Shown: positions 1 to 7,531, numbered from the stretch's first letter. The stretch: DNA of 16,098 nucleotides from Parachlamydiales bacterium (GCA_030641465.1 DAOWHK010000038.1:1-16098), one strand, 5' to 3'. Program-made: numbers and translations. Notes: a model not told the origin generated them from the sequence alone.

Positions 1-200
1 CTTCGATCGTTGCTATTTATGATTCTCGCACATCTAATAGGGTGGAAAAAGCGATCAATAAAATTTTTAAAGGCAGTAATGCTGTATTCATTGGCCGTTT
101 CTTGGCAGCGCTGCCATTGTCTGCAGACAAGAGCGTTTCTAGGGTCGTTGCTAAAATTTAAAATATTAACTAACACTTCATCTGGAAATTGCACTGACAT
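1..200 (-). CDS. F-box protein, N-terminal part (cut by window edge)
   Basis: Reading the minus strand from ATG at 200 gives 66 codons with no stop before the window ends, so the 3' part is missing. Residues 4-40 read as an F-box: FPDEVLVNILNFS, then VCRQWQRC, matching the family pattern of P-x-E-[IVL]-x-x-x-I-[FL]-x-[FY] followed by V-C-[RK]-x-W. F-box domains bind Skp1 and bring targets to cullin-RING ubiquitin ligases. Bacteria have no Skp1, so such proteins act in the eukaryotic host, probably after type III secretion (family knowledge; secretion is inferred). The start is well supported: AGGAG at 206-210 lies 5 nt before the ATG, and a perfect TATAAT lies just upstream. It sits downstream of the MFS gene on the same strand, with a 46-nt gap and apparently its own promoter. 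The same segment aligns residue for residue with the F-box of the gene at 5634. What follows the F-box (LRR, ankyrin or other) cannot be seen. Confidence 0.72.
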   Translation of the reverse strand, partial: MSVQFPDEVLVNILNFSNDPRNALVCRQWQRCQETANEYSITAFKNFIDRFFHPIRCARIINSNDR

Positions 201-205
201 AATTA

Positions 206-226
206 CTCCTTTTAGGAGGTATTATA
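206..226 (-). promoter_or_regulatory. -10 box and Shine-Dalgarno of the F-box gene
   Basis: On the minus strand a perfect TATAAT (221-226) is followed by CTCCT-AAA-AGGAG (218-206) and, 5 nt on, the ATG at 200. The best -35 at 17-bp spacing is only TAGATT (244-249), which matches half of TTGACA. Transcription would start near 214, giving a leader of about 14 nt. The AGGAG could pair with the CTCCT just before it, but only in transcripts that start further upstream, for example read-through from the MFS gene. Confidence 0.45.
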
Positions 227-246
227 TCTAACTAATTTTTAAAAAT

Positions 247-1491
247 CTAGTTCTGTTTATTAGCGATGCGTTTTTTGTGTTTACTAAAGAGAATCAAGGT
301 ATTGAGGATAAAAATGATTACAGAGAATGGATAAATCCAGTGGATTTTTACAGAGCTTAGGTATCCAGCGATGAGGGGCCCGATGATGAAGGCTGCAGAC
401 ATGGCTGATTGACTAAGGCCCATGGCTTTTCCTTGGATGGCATTTGGAGCAGAGATTGAGATGAGGTTCATCGAATTGCTCCAGCAAAAGGCGGAAAATA
501 GGCACGCAAAGACACCGAAAATCAGCGCAAAAAGAAAATAGTTTGGTGCAAGGAATGTTCCTGTTAAAAAGACTGTAACAAAGATTAGGCCGATAAGAAG
601 GGTTTTATAGCTTGAAAAGCGAGCGAGCATCAAACGGTTTACTGTAGAGCCACCGATTGCCCAAAAAATTCCTGCGACGACTAGGCCCAAGGTAACATTC
701 GTTTGACTTGCAGAGAAAACGGTAAGGGCATAGGGGGAAAACCACTGCACTGCGATGCCCCATCCAAGGATGTAGAGAAAATAGACGAGGTAAAAAAGGC
801 GGATTTTTTTTATTTGCAAAGCTTCAAAGATGTTGTGCAGTCCTTTGATAAGATCAAGCCGAAATTTCCCTTTCTTGACATGGGTTTCTTGAAACATTTT
901 TGCGATGGCAAGCAAGCTAAGAAGGGAAAGAATAGCTGTTAAAAAGAAGGGGATGGAGGGGTTTGCAAAGGTTAGCGCCTTTGGGTCTGATAAAAAACCG
1001 CCAATTAGCATGGATAAGATCCAGCTGACGCCGCCAAGCGTTGAGATCATTCCATAATTTTTTGCTCTTGATTCTTCATCTGGACTTAAGTCTGCAATGG
1101 ATGCAAGGCATATGCTGAGGTTTCCTGCAAAAAATCCTGTAACAAGTCTGCTAAAAAAAAGAAAAGAGTAGGAGTGGAAGGTGATCGCAGCGCCTGAGAG
1201 GATATATCCAAGTGTTGTTCCAAGGATTGTGATATAAAAGGCTTTTTTTCTTCCAAATCGGTCTGCAATGTCGCCAACTATTGGCGCGCCAAAAAGTTGG
1301 GTTAGAGGAAAGGCTGCAAACAGAATTCCAAGAAAAATATTTCTCTCACCGGCTGTCATTCCAGGGGAGAGCATTCCAAATTCAGGATTTAGAATAAGTG
1401 GTCCAAATATGGCAAACACGAGGCCAAATCCAAAATTGTCTAGGAAAAAAACAAAGTAGACTGGAAGTAGGGAAGTTTTTATTTTCGTCAT
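247..1491 (-). CDS. Major facilitator superfamily transporter, TetA-like
   Basis: A 414-residue polytopic protein with about 12 hydrophobic helices and a central hydrophilic stretch around 200-228, the usual 6+6 MFS arrangement and length. The loop after helix 2 carries the MFS motif A as GDIADRFGRKK (73-83), including the signature D77-R78 and G80-R81. The overall look (DNFGFGLVFAIFGPL near the start, SRLVTGFFAGN in helix 4) is that of the TetA/multidrug-proton antiporter branch. Substrate cannot be read from the sequence. It starts 19 nt after the potD stop on the same strand, with no good Shine-Dalgarno, so it is probably the last gene of the pot operon and translated by re-initiation. Its position suggests a link to cation or polyamine handling, but drug, sugar-phosphate or siderophore transport would be equally compatible. 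Confidence is high for the family and low for any specific role. Confidence 0.9.
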   Translation of the reverse strand: MTKIKTSLLPVYFVFFLDNFGFGLVFAIFGPLILNPEFGMLSPGMTAGERNIFLGILFAAFPLTQLFGAPIVGDIADRFGRKKAFYITILGTTLGYILSGAAITFHSYSFLFFSRLVTGFFAGNLSICLASIADLSPDEESRAKNYGMISTLGGVSWILSMLIGGFLSDPKALTFANPSIPFFLTAILSLLSLLAIAKMFQETHVKKGKFRLDLIKGLHNIFEALQIKKIRLFYLVYFLYILGWGIAVQWFSPYALTVFSASQTNVTLGLVVAGIFWAIGGSTVNRLMLARFSSYKTLLIGLIFVTVFLTGTFLAPNYFLFALIFGVFACLFSAFCWSNSMNLISISAPNAIQGKAMGLSQSAMSAAFIIGPLIAGYLSSVKIHWIYPFSVIIFILNTLILFSKHKKRIANKQN

Positions 1492-1510
1492 AAACCCGAT
1501 TAGAAGGAAT

Positions 1511-2578
1511 TTATGATTTTACTTCAACCCAAAGATTGCGGGTTTCTTTTTCCTTAAGAAGAGGTTTAAAATAGTAAAATTTATGGGAAGCACTCGATGT
1601 GGAGTGATAAACTTCTTCGAATTCTTTAGGCATATTTAGGTATGGAAATACATTGCCTATTGCGGGAAAGAGGTGGTATTTTTCAATGAGTTTTGCGTAA
1701 TTTTCTGGCTCAAGAACAAAATTTATAAATGCGTAGATAAGGTCTTGTTTTTTGCTGTGTTTTGGGATAGCAAAAGATTCTACGGTGATAAAAGACCATT
1801 TTTTTGGAAGGACAAATTGGATGTTGGGAAATTGACTGGCGGCTCTAAAAATATAAGAGCTTGGAGATACTGCTACAGCGCAGTTTTTTGTTGCAAGCAG
1901 GTAGTCGGACCTAAGGCTTGCATAAGCTTCCACATAGGGCTTTTGGTTGATTAGAAGCTCTTTTACATTGTTTGTTTGAGGCTCGGAAAGCTCAAGAGTT
2001 GGTCCAAATAAGTAATAGGCTGCAAGATTTACAGCTTCAATGGGATCGTTTAGCATTGCGATTCTATAATTAATGAGAGATGGGTCAAAAATTTGATCCC
2101 ACGTGCTCATAAAAGGTTTTTTCATAAACCTTTCTTGATCTATGCCAAAGCCATAGACCTCCCACACAAAAGGAATGGAGTATTCACTTGTTATATCGTG
2201 CTCTTGATTAAGTAAAATGGGGTGGATATTCTGATAGTTTAGAACTTTTGATGGGTCGATTTTTTGCAGCAAGTTATTTTCTTTTAAGATTTTCACTGCA
2301 TAGTCTGAGGGAAGAATTAAATCGTATCCTTTACCGCTCGTCGCTTTTAATTTAACGATTAATTCTTCATTTGAGGTGTAATAGTTTACGTTGACTTTGA
2401 TTCCGGTTTTTTCTTCGAATGCATGAATGATCTCCTCTGTAAATAATCCTCCCCATGTAAAAATGTTTATCGCATTGTCTTCTGTTTTTTTTGTAAAAGA
2501 GATTCCCGAGAGGTAAAGTACTGAAAAGAAAGCTCCGGCCCATAAAATGCTGATGATAGATTTGATAAAATAGCCCAT
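1511..2578 (-). CDS. potD: Polyamine-type ABC transporter, substrate-binding protein
   Basis: Extracytoplasmic binding protein of a PotABCD-type importer; 355 residues from the ATG at 2578, close to E. coli PotD (about 348). An in-frame TTG at 2584 overlaps the potC stop; the ATG 2 nt after that stop is preferred. Residues 5-28 are a hydrophobic signal or anchor with no lipobox cysteine, so the protein is either cleaved or membrane-tethered. PotD landmarks are clear: FTWGGLF (40-46), SNEELIVKLK (69-78), YDLILPSDY (85-93), EYSIPFVWE (132-140) and SFAIP (268-272). Acidic residues matching the spermidine amine ligands appear kept (D178, E181, E267), but by my remembered alignment two tryptophans of the E. 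coli binding box are replaced (around S238 and T265). The ligand may therefore be putrescine, spermidine or another cationic amine. Encoded directly after potC with no clear Shine-Dalgarno, suggesting translational coupling. Confidence 0.87.
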   Translation of the reverse strand: MGYFIKSIISILWAGAFFSVLYLSGISFTKKTEDNAINIFTWGGLFTEEIIHAFEEKTGIKVNVNYYTSNEELIVKLKATSGKGYDLILPSDYAVKILKENNLLQKIDPSKVLNYQNIHPILLNQEHDITSEYSIPFVWEVYGFGIDQERFMKKPFMSTWDQIFDPSLINYRIAMLNDPIEAVNLAAYYLFGPTLELSEPQTNNVKELLINQKPYVEAYASLRSDYLLATKNCAVAVSPSSYIFRAASQFPNIQFVLPKKWSFITVESFAIPKHSKKQDLIYAFINFVLEPENYAKLIEKYHLFPAIGNVFPYLNMPKEFEEVYHSTSSASHKFYYFKPLLKEKETRNLWVEVKS

Positions 2579-2580
2579 GA

Positions 2581-3351
2581 TCAAAATACTCGATTTTTAA
2601 GTTTCGGAGAAAAGAAGAGGGCGACAAAAATGCCACTTAATAGAAGCAAAAAAGCGGAGAGTGCGTTGACAGTTGGGGAGATCCCTGAGCGGATCATTGC
2701 AAAAAGGTGTAGTGGTAGGGTCTGGACTTTTGTTCCTGCACAAAAGAAGGTTAAGATGAAATCATCAAAAGAGATGATAAAAATAAGCAGGCCTGTTGCG
2801 ATGAGTGAAGGACGCAGCATGGGAAGGGTGATTTTAAAAAATGTTTGGGCGGGAGTTGCGCCAAGCACAAGAGATGCTTCCATAAGCTTTGGGTCAAGGC
2901 TTTTATAGCGGATGTAGAGAATTGGCAGTACAAATCCAAGTCCTATTGCCGTATGTGCAATAATTACTGTTAGTAGTCCAAGTGGCACGGAAAGGATAGA
3001 AAAATACCCTAAAAGACTAATTGCAAAGACAGTTTCTGGGATGATGAGATTGCCGTAAAATAATGGGATAGCTTTTCCGATTTTCCCCCCGCTTGCCTGA
3101 AAATAGATGAGTAGTGATCCCATAGATAGGCTTAAAAAGGTTGCAGTGATTGCGACAATTAGGGAGTTGATAAAGGATTGCCAGAGCTCACTTGAGTGAA
3201 AAAGCTCTACGTACCATTTTAGGGTAAAACTATCCCAGGGGGAGGGAAACCCTTTGGAATTAAAGGAAAAAACAATCAGCACAACAATTGGTGTGTATAA
3301 AAACAGGTAGACGCTAGCTACGAGGAAACGTTGCAGTATTTTTATAATCAT
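2581..3351 (-). CDS. potC: Polyamine-type ABC transporter permease PotC
   Basis: Inner-membrane permease of 256 residues with about six hydrophobic helices, the usual PotC size (E. coli 264). The cytoplasmic coupling loop (EAA motif) that docks onto the ATPase is at 158-181: EASLVLGAT followed by the invariant LP at 176-177. The downstream SFDDFILTFF (194-203) is the stretch typical of the PotC/YdcV branch and tells it apart from PotB. Its ATG overlaps the potB stop as ATGA (3348-3351), so the two permeases are translationally coupled and made in equal amounts, as expected for a PotB-PotC heterodimer. Good confidence; the substrate depends on PotD. Confidence 0.9.
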   Translation of the reverse strand: MIIKILQRFLVASVYLFLYTPIVVLIVFSFNSKGFPSPWDSFTLKWYVELFHSSELWQSFINSLIVAITATFLSLSMGSLLIYFQASGGKIGKAIPLFYGNLIIPETVFAISLLGYFSILSVPLGLLTVIIAHTAIGLGFVLPILYIRYKSLDPKLMEASLVLGATPAQTFFKITLPMLRPSLIATGLLIFIISFDDFILTFFCAGTKVQTLPLHLFAMIRSGISPTVNALSAFLLLLSGIFVALFFSPKLKNRVF

Positions 3352-4214
3352 CTTAGACCTCTTTTAAGGTAGCGTGATATTTTATTGAGGATGAGATACA
3401 CCCCCAAAGATGCTGCGATAAGAGATAAGATGCTAAGTAGTGTAAATGCCGAGCCAATTCCTTGCGTTCCTTCTCCTAGGATATATTGAGAAATAACATT
3501 GCCGACAAAATATTTTTTATCACCTCCCATAAGCTCTGGAATGACAAATTCTCCAAATGCAGGTATGAGGACGAGAAAAAATCCAACGCGCATAGCGGGC
3601 ATTGTAAGAGGGAGTAATATGCGCTTGATTGTTTGCATCTGAGTAGCTCCTAAATCACTGGATGATTCGAGTAGTTGACGGTCAAAGCGATCAAGTGCGG
3701 CATAGATCGGGAGCACCATAAAAGGGAGGTAGTAGTAAACCATCATGATCATGATGGAAAAAAGGGAATTTAAGAAATGGATGGGCTGCGTGATGATTCC
3801 TGTAGAAATGAGTAAGTTATTGAGAAACCCTTCTTTTTCTAGGACAAAAAACCAGGCATAAACATGGAGCAGGAAATTCGTCCAAAAAGGAACGATCAGA
3901 AAAAATAAGAGAATGTGCTTATAGCGCTTTCCTTTAAATGTAATGAAATGGGCCATTGGATAGGCAATCAAAAGGCATAATATGGCTGTAGATAAAGCAA
4001 GGCATAGAGAATGAAGGATAATAACGAGGTAGGTGGATGTTAGTAGAGGGGTGAAATTTTCGAAGGAGAAGCCTTCAAAGGCCCCTTCTTGAGAAAATTT
4101 GAGAAGGCTTGTAATAATCATCAATGCTAAGGGAAAATAGAAGAAAATGATTTGCCAGACAAGTGCTGGAGACCCAAGGGCAAAAGGACTATTCTTTTTA
4201 ATAGAAGAAATCAT
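3348..4214 (-). CDS. potB: Polyamine-type ABC transporter permease PotB
   Basis: Inner-membrane permease of 288 residues with about six hydrophobic helices (first at about 19-38, last at about 256-275), matching PotB (E. coli about 275-285). The EAA loop reads LLESSSDLGAT (181-191) with LP at 201-202. The PotB-type signature FGEFVIPELMGG (220-231) follows, equivalent to the G-D-Y-x-T-P-x-L-[IL]-G-G stretch of the family. The ATG at 4214 lies 7 nt after the potA stop; no strong Shine-Dalgarno is visible (ATAGG about 10 nt upstream is the best candidate). With PotC it would form the channel through which the PotD-bound ligand enters the cytoplasm. Confidence 0.9.
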   Translation of the reverse strand: MISSIKKNSPFALGSPALVWQIIFFYFPLALMIITSLLKFSQEGAFEGFSFENFTPLLTSTYLVIILHSLCLALSTAILCLLIAYPMAHFITFKGKRYKHILLFFLIVPFWTNFLLHVYAWFFVLEKEGFLNNLLISTGIITQPIHFLNSLFSIMIMMVYYYLPFMVLPIYAALDRFDRQLLESSSDLGATQMQTIKRILLPLTMPAMRVGFFLVLIPAFGEFVIPELMGGDKKYFVGNVISQYILGEGTQGIGSAFTLLSILSLIAASLGVYLILNKISRYLKRGLR

Positions 4215-4221
4215 AAAGTGC

Positions 4222-5346
4222 CTATTTTTCTAAGAGAACAACGTTTTCTTTTTGAAAGTATAAATATACTTCATCGTCATAATCAATGTGTTCTTGAGGA
4301 AAATGCTCTTCGTTTTGTTCAAAGACTTGGACGGTCATTTGGTTACTAAGAAGGATGTTATACTGCGTGGAGCGTCCATAATAGACAATTGATGAAACAA
4401 TGCCTTTAAGGGTGTTGGAAAAATTTTCTGCAGAATTTTTTGAAATGAGAATTTTCTCAGGCCGAATACTAAGAAAGGCTTCGCATTCTTCTTTCATCCA
4501 TGATTTTTTTTGCGATATAAATACTTTAAAACGTCCAAGCATCGGTATGTCAAATTCTGCCTGAGATTCTGTGTTATGGAGCGTTCCTCGAAAAAGGTTT
4601 GTGGTTCCAACAAACTTTGCAACAAAGGAGGAGTTGGGAAATTCATAGATCTCTTTTGGGGTGCCAAATTGTTCAATTTGTCCATCGTGATTCATAATTG
4701 CGAGGTGGTCTGCGACAGTGAGTGCTTCAAATTGGTCGTGTGTGACATAGACAAACGTTGTTTTTAATTTATCTTGCAGCTCGATCAGCTCGATTAACAT
4801 TTGTTCTCGGAGTTTGAAATCGAGTGCTGCAAGGGGCTCATCGAGAAGTAGTACTTCAGGTTCGTTGATAATCGCTCTTGCAAGGGCCACGCGCTGCTGC
4901 TGCCCTCCTGAGAGCTGGCTTGGAAATTTAAAAATATGATTTTCTAAATGGAAGGCATTTAGAATTTTTAGCACTCGATGCTCAATTTCAGATTTAGGAA
5001 TTTTTTGAATCATGAGACTGTAGGCAACGTTATTAAAAACACTCAGGTGGGGAAATAGGGCGTAATTTTGAAAAACGATATTAATTTTTCTTTGATGGAT
5101 AGGAAGGTGGGTAATCTCTTCATTTCCAAGATAAATCATCCCTGCATCAGCCGTCTCAAAGCCCCCAATCAAACGAAGAAGCGTTGTTTTTCCGCAGCCA
5201 CTCGGGCCTAGAAGCGCAAAGAATTCTCCAGACGGGATCGTAAGGTCAAGCTTGTTTAGAACATAGCCATCGCTTGTCGATTTTGTAATTTTTTTTAGCT
5301 TAATACTTCTCATTCTATCCATAAGAGTAAAGGGTAACAGGAGCAT
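4222..5346 (-). CDS. potA: Polyamine-type ABC transporter ATPase PotA
   Basis: ATP-hydrolysing subunit of 374 residues, a typical PotA length. All nucleotide-binding motifs are intact: Walker [10 protein letters not shown] (47-55), Q-loop Q93 in [10 protein letters not shown], signature LSGGQQQR (145-152), Walker B VLLLDE (165-170), D-loop ALD (174-176) and H-loop H203 in YVTHDQ. The C-terminal 120 residues form the regulatory TOBE region of the CUT1/Pot class (SIRPEKI at about 293-299). The longest frame is reported (ATG 5346), but M9 (5322) and M12 (5313) are alternatives; M12, giving [12 protein letters not shown], fits the usual family start and has a weak GGAT 4 nt before it. First gene of the potABCD-MFS unit. 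Its promoter should lie in the gap to 5633, but I found no convincing -35/-10 pair on this strand. Confidence 0.92.
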   Translation of the reverse strand: MLLLPFTLMDRMRSIKLKKITKSTSDGYVLNKLDLTIPSGEFFALLGPSGCGKTTLLRLIGGFETADAGMIYLGNEEITHLPIHQRKINIVFQNYALFPHLSVFNNVAYSLMIQKIPKSEIEHRVLKILNAFHLENHIFKFPSQLSGGQQQRVALARAIINEPEVLLLDEPLAALDFKLREQMLIELIELQDKLKTTFVYVTHDQFEALTVADHLAIMNHDGQIEQFGTPKEIYEFPNSSFVAKFVGTTNLFRGTLHNTESQAEFDIPMLGRFKVFISQKKSWMKEECEAFLSIRPEKILISKNSAENFSNTLKGIVSSIVYYGRSTQYNILLSNQMTVQVFEQNEEHFPQEHIDYDDEVYLYFQKENVVLLEK

Positions 5347-5398
5347 AGTAACGTGTTTTTACCAAATTTGGCGATCATTATCTATAAAGGAAACTCTG

Positions 5399-5520
5399 AT
5401 TAACTCCGCTGTTTCAACTCCAGCGCTTTGTTGGAAAAAACTCTTTTTTCGCAAGCCCCTAACTATAAGTAGTTAGGGGCTTTTCAAAAATCCATCTAAA
5501 GTTGAAATTTCGGAGTTAAT
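5399..5520. repeat. 122-bp nested inverted repeat (MITE-like or structured element)
   Basis: The outer arms are 5399-5418 (ATTAACTCCG-CTG-TTTCAAC) and 5501-5520 (GTTGAAA-TTT-CGGAGTTAAT). They are exact reverse complements except for a central 3-nt mismatch, and one further pair (5419/5500) extends the stem. Inside lie a short TCCA/TGGA stem, a GAAAAAA-CTC-TTTTTTC stem just before 5452, and a perfect 13-bp hairpin at 5453-5482. Terminal inverted repeats enclosing about 80 bp without a reading frame resemble a MITE; TTAA borders both arms (5400-5403 and 5516-5519), which fits but does not prove a TTAA target duplication because TTAA is itself palindromic. A structured RNA or a double terminator between divergent genes are the alternatives. 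No second copy was noticed in the window. Confidence 0.6.
5453..5482 (+). terminator. Strong hairpin with short T run, terminator-like
   Basis: AAGCCCCTAACTA (5453-5465), loop TAAG, and the perfect complement at 5470-5482 form a 13-bp stem. On the plus strand it runs into TTTT at 5481-5484. The shape is that of an intrinsic terminator pointing right, but no plus-strand gene lies to its left; it may instead be the core of the surrounding inverted repeat or block antisense transcription out of potA. On the minus strand no T run follows directly. Confidence 0.45.
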
Positions 5521-5551
5521 AAGGGGTTCGAGTCTTTTGTTATTAAATTAT

Positions 5552-5580
5552 TTGAAAGAATAGTTGAAATATGTTACTAT
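5552..5580 (+). promoter_or_regulatory. Candidate promoter of the F-box/LRR gene
   Basis: TTGAAA (5552-5557, five of six to TTGACA) and TACTAT (5575-5580, four of six to TATAAT) are separated by exactly 17 bp, 54 nt before the ATG at 5634. The leader would be about 45 nt and very A+T rich. Chance matches are common in such DNA. Confidence 0.45.
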
Positions 5581-5633
5581 TAATTAGTTTAATTAATAAA
5601 TAACCGGATTTAATAGTAAAAAAAAGTGAGATT

Positions 5634-6524
5634 ATGACTACATTTAATTCAATTCCTCAGGAAGTTTTGCCTAATATTGTAAGATATTCGGAAAACGATA
5701 ACCTATTATTAGTAAATAGGGCCCTAAACTCTGCTTTCCAAGATTTTTGCAGAGAAGAAATTCATCAAATACAAAAAGACCCCTTAGTTCTTGATCTTTT
5801 TGAGCTTAAGCCTATCTTACTCTCAGAAAGCTCAGATGTAAGAAAGGTGAATAGGATTTTTCAAAAAATTGATGATTTATTTCATCTATATTATCCAGAA
5901 AAAAAAGGGGGTATAGTTGATAATAATGTGACTAAGGAAGACCTTCTAAATAAAACTGCATTAAATAGATTGCGTTTCTATTCTGGAATTCCTGGATGTA
6001 AAGAGTATCTCGATGAGTTAAAATGCGTAGGTATACCACGCCTTGAAAGGATCAAGCTTTTTCAAGATTGGCTTTTTGAAAGGCCAGAGTTGAAAAATGT
6101 GAAAAAACTTGATTTGAGAGATTCAAAATTACATCAGTTGCCATCATGTATTGGAGAATTCAATCGAGTTGAGGAGCTTTATCTCTCTATGAATCGATTA
6201 ATGCATTTGCCAAATGAAATGAGACAACTTACTCAATTAAAAAGGCTTGATCTAAGAGAGAATCCAATGAAGACTTTCCCAAAATTTATGATTGAGTGTG
6301 AGTTATCGTTTATGGGATTTCCTAGTGCATCAGGGGACCTTGGACTTGCAATGAGAAGACTTCTTTCGGTTGTAAAGTCAGAGGATAGAGAAAAAGTCTA
6401 TTCTCTATATTGTCAGATTTTAAGCAAAAAAGGGGGTCCCTTTGATTGTCAAAAATTTGCTCATGTAGATGTGCTAAATGAAGCGATCAATCGAGTGCTG
6501 AACGGATGGACGCTCGATTCCTAG
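5634..6524 (+). CDS. F-box and leucine-rich-repeat protein, probable host-directed effector
   Basis: A 296-residue soluble protein. Residues 4-40 form an F-box-like segment (SIPQEVLPNIVRYS, then LLLVNRALNSAF), colinear with the F-box at the left edge of the window. Residues 154-222 hold three leucine-rich repeats of 23 residues each, starting KNVKKLDLR, NRVEELYLS and TQLKRLDLR, with the L-x-x-L-P pattern of bacterial/RSP5-like LRRs. The C-terminal 75 residues are unassigned. The F-box would bind host Skp1 and the LRRs would choose the target for ubiquitylation; this layout is known from amoeba-associated chlamydiae. Type III secretion is inferred, and there is no Sec signal or membrane segment. 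The Shine-Dalgarno is weak (GTGAG, 4 nt before the ATG). Two hand-counted 60-base lines (5641, 6181) are 30% G+C, against 43-48% for two trxB lines, hinting at a different origin or relaxed selection. Confidence 0.78.
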   Translation: MTTFNSIPQEVLPNIVRYSENDNLLLVNRALNSAFQDFCREEIHQIQKDPLVLDLFELKPILLSESSDVRKVNRIFQKIDDLFHLYYPEKKGGIVDNNVTKEDLLNKTALNRLRFYSGIPGCKEYLDELKCVGIPRLERIKLFQDWLFERPELKNVKKLDLRDSKLHQLPSCIGEFNRVEELYLSMNRLMHLPNEMRQLTQLKRLDLRENPMKTFPKFMIECELSFMGFPSASGDLGLAMRRLLSVVKSEDREKVYSLYCQILSKKGGPFDCQKFAHVDVLNEAINRVLNGWTLDS

Positions 6525-6571
6525 TTGCAAATTAATCTATTATTTGAAAAATAGATGGATTAATGTCATTT

Positions 6572-6575
6572 GGAG
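6572..6575 (+). promoter_or_regulatory. Shine-Dalgarno that sets the trxB start
   Basis: GGAG lies 5 nt before the ATG at 6581, inside a longer frame that opens at ATG 6563. It favours 6581 as the true start. Confidence 0.6.
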
Positions 6576-6580
6576 CGCTC

Positions 6581-7531
6581 ATGGAAAAGAAGAAACTTGT
6601 AATTATTGGATCAGGACCTGCGGGTTACACCGCTGCAATTTATGCAGCGCGCGCAAATTTAGAGCCTCTTCTTTATGAAGGGTTTATGTCAGGCGTTGCA
6701 GGCGGTCAACTGATGACAACAACTGATGTCGAAAATTATCCTGGATTTCCAGAAGGAATAATGGGCCCAAAGCTCATGGAAAATTTTCGGCAGCAGGCGA
6801 TCCGTTTTGGCACAAAAGTGCTCACTGAAGATGTGATTTCTGTTGATTTTTCGAGGAAGCCGTTTGTTGTTAGTGGAAGCAAGAATGTAGTAGAAGCTGA
6901 GTCTGTCATTATTGCAACGGGTGCTACTGCAAAAAGGTTCGATATTCCAGGAGCTAATGATGGAGAACTTTGGCAAAAAGGGGTCTCAGCATGCGCTGTG
7001 TGCGATGGTGCCATGCCTATTTTTAGAGATAAAGAGCTATATGTAATCGGCGGTGGAGATACTGCTGTTGAAGAGGCTATGTTTCTTACCAAATATGGAA
7101 AAAAGGTCTATATTGTACACCGAAGAGATGAGCTAAGAGCTTCAAAAATCATGGCAGATCATGCCAAAAACCATCCCAAAATTGAAATTCTTTGGAACAC
7201 GGAAATTGTAAAAATTGAAGGGGAAAGGGTTGTTGAAAGGGTGATTTTGCAAAATACTCAAACTAAGGGTCAAGAGACAAAGGAGGCGGCTGGCGTATTT
7301 TTTGCAATTGGTCATACTCCAAATACAGGTTTTTTGAATGGTCAGGTAGAAACGCATCCGAGCGGTTATATCAAAGTGCTGCCAAATACAACTTACACAA
7401 ATGTTGAAGGGGTATTTGCTGCAGGTGATGTGCAGGATCATGTATACCGCCAGGCAGTCACAGCTGCAGGCTCTGGCTGTATGGCGGCGCTCGATGCAGA
7501 AAGATGGCTTGCAGGGCAGGGAAAAAGTTAA
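6581..7531 (+). CDS. trxB: Thioredoxin reductase (NADPH)
   Basis: Flavoenzyme that passes electrons from NADPH through FAD and a redox-active disulfide to thioredoxin in the cytosol. From ATG 6581 it has 316 residues, the normal length (E. coli 321). Seen in order: FAD-binding GSGPAG (10-15), GGQLMTT (41-47), IIATGA (110-115), the redox pair CAVC (138-141) followed by D142, the NADP-binding GGGDTA (157-162) with HRR (180-182) for the 2'-phosphate, and the C-terminal FAD motif AAGDV (280-284). All catalytic residues are present. The frame is open from ATG 6563, but the GGAG and the conserved start [10 protein letters not shown] favour 6581. It shares a 1-nt TAATG overlap with the next gene. 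trxB lies next to acpS in C. trachomatis (CT099-CT100, from memory); here one extra gene separates them. Confidence 0.95.
   Translation: MEKKKLVIIGSGPAGYTAAIYAARANLEPLLYEGFMSGVAGGQLMTTTDVENYPGFPEGIMGPKLMENFRQQAIRFGTKVLTEDVISVDFSRKPFVVSGSKNVVEAESVIIATGATAKRFDIPGANDGELWQKGVSACAVCDGAMPIFRDKELYVIGGGDTAVEEAMFLTKYGKKVYIVHRRDELRASKIMADHAKNHPKIEILWNTEIVKIEGERVVERVILQNTQTKGQETKEAAGVFFAIGHTPNTGFLNGQVETHPSGYIKVLPNTTYTNVEGVFAAGDVQDHVYRQAVTAAGSGCMAALDAERWLAGQGKS

Noticed and set aside
10..231. Plus-strand frame of 73 codons
   Set aside because: It is antisense to the F-box start, which has a perfect -10, a strong Shine-Dalgarno and a recognisable domain.
703..942. Plus-strand frame inside the MFS gene
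   Set aside because: Antisense shadow of a well-supported transporter; no start signal and no family resemblance.
5399..5520. The nested repeat as a CRISPR or tandem array
   Set aside because: It is a single inverted structure with no direct repeats or regular spacers.
5571..5603. Ten-codon leader frame upstream of the F-box-LRR gene
   Set aside because: It begins inside the proposed promoter and has no Shine-Dalgarno, so it is unlikely to be transcribed or translated.
6535..6556. Hairpin ATCTATT/AATAGAT before trxB as a terminator of the F-box-LRR gene
   Set aside because: Only seven A/T-rich pairs and no T run after it; too weak to call.
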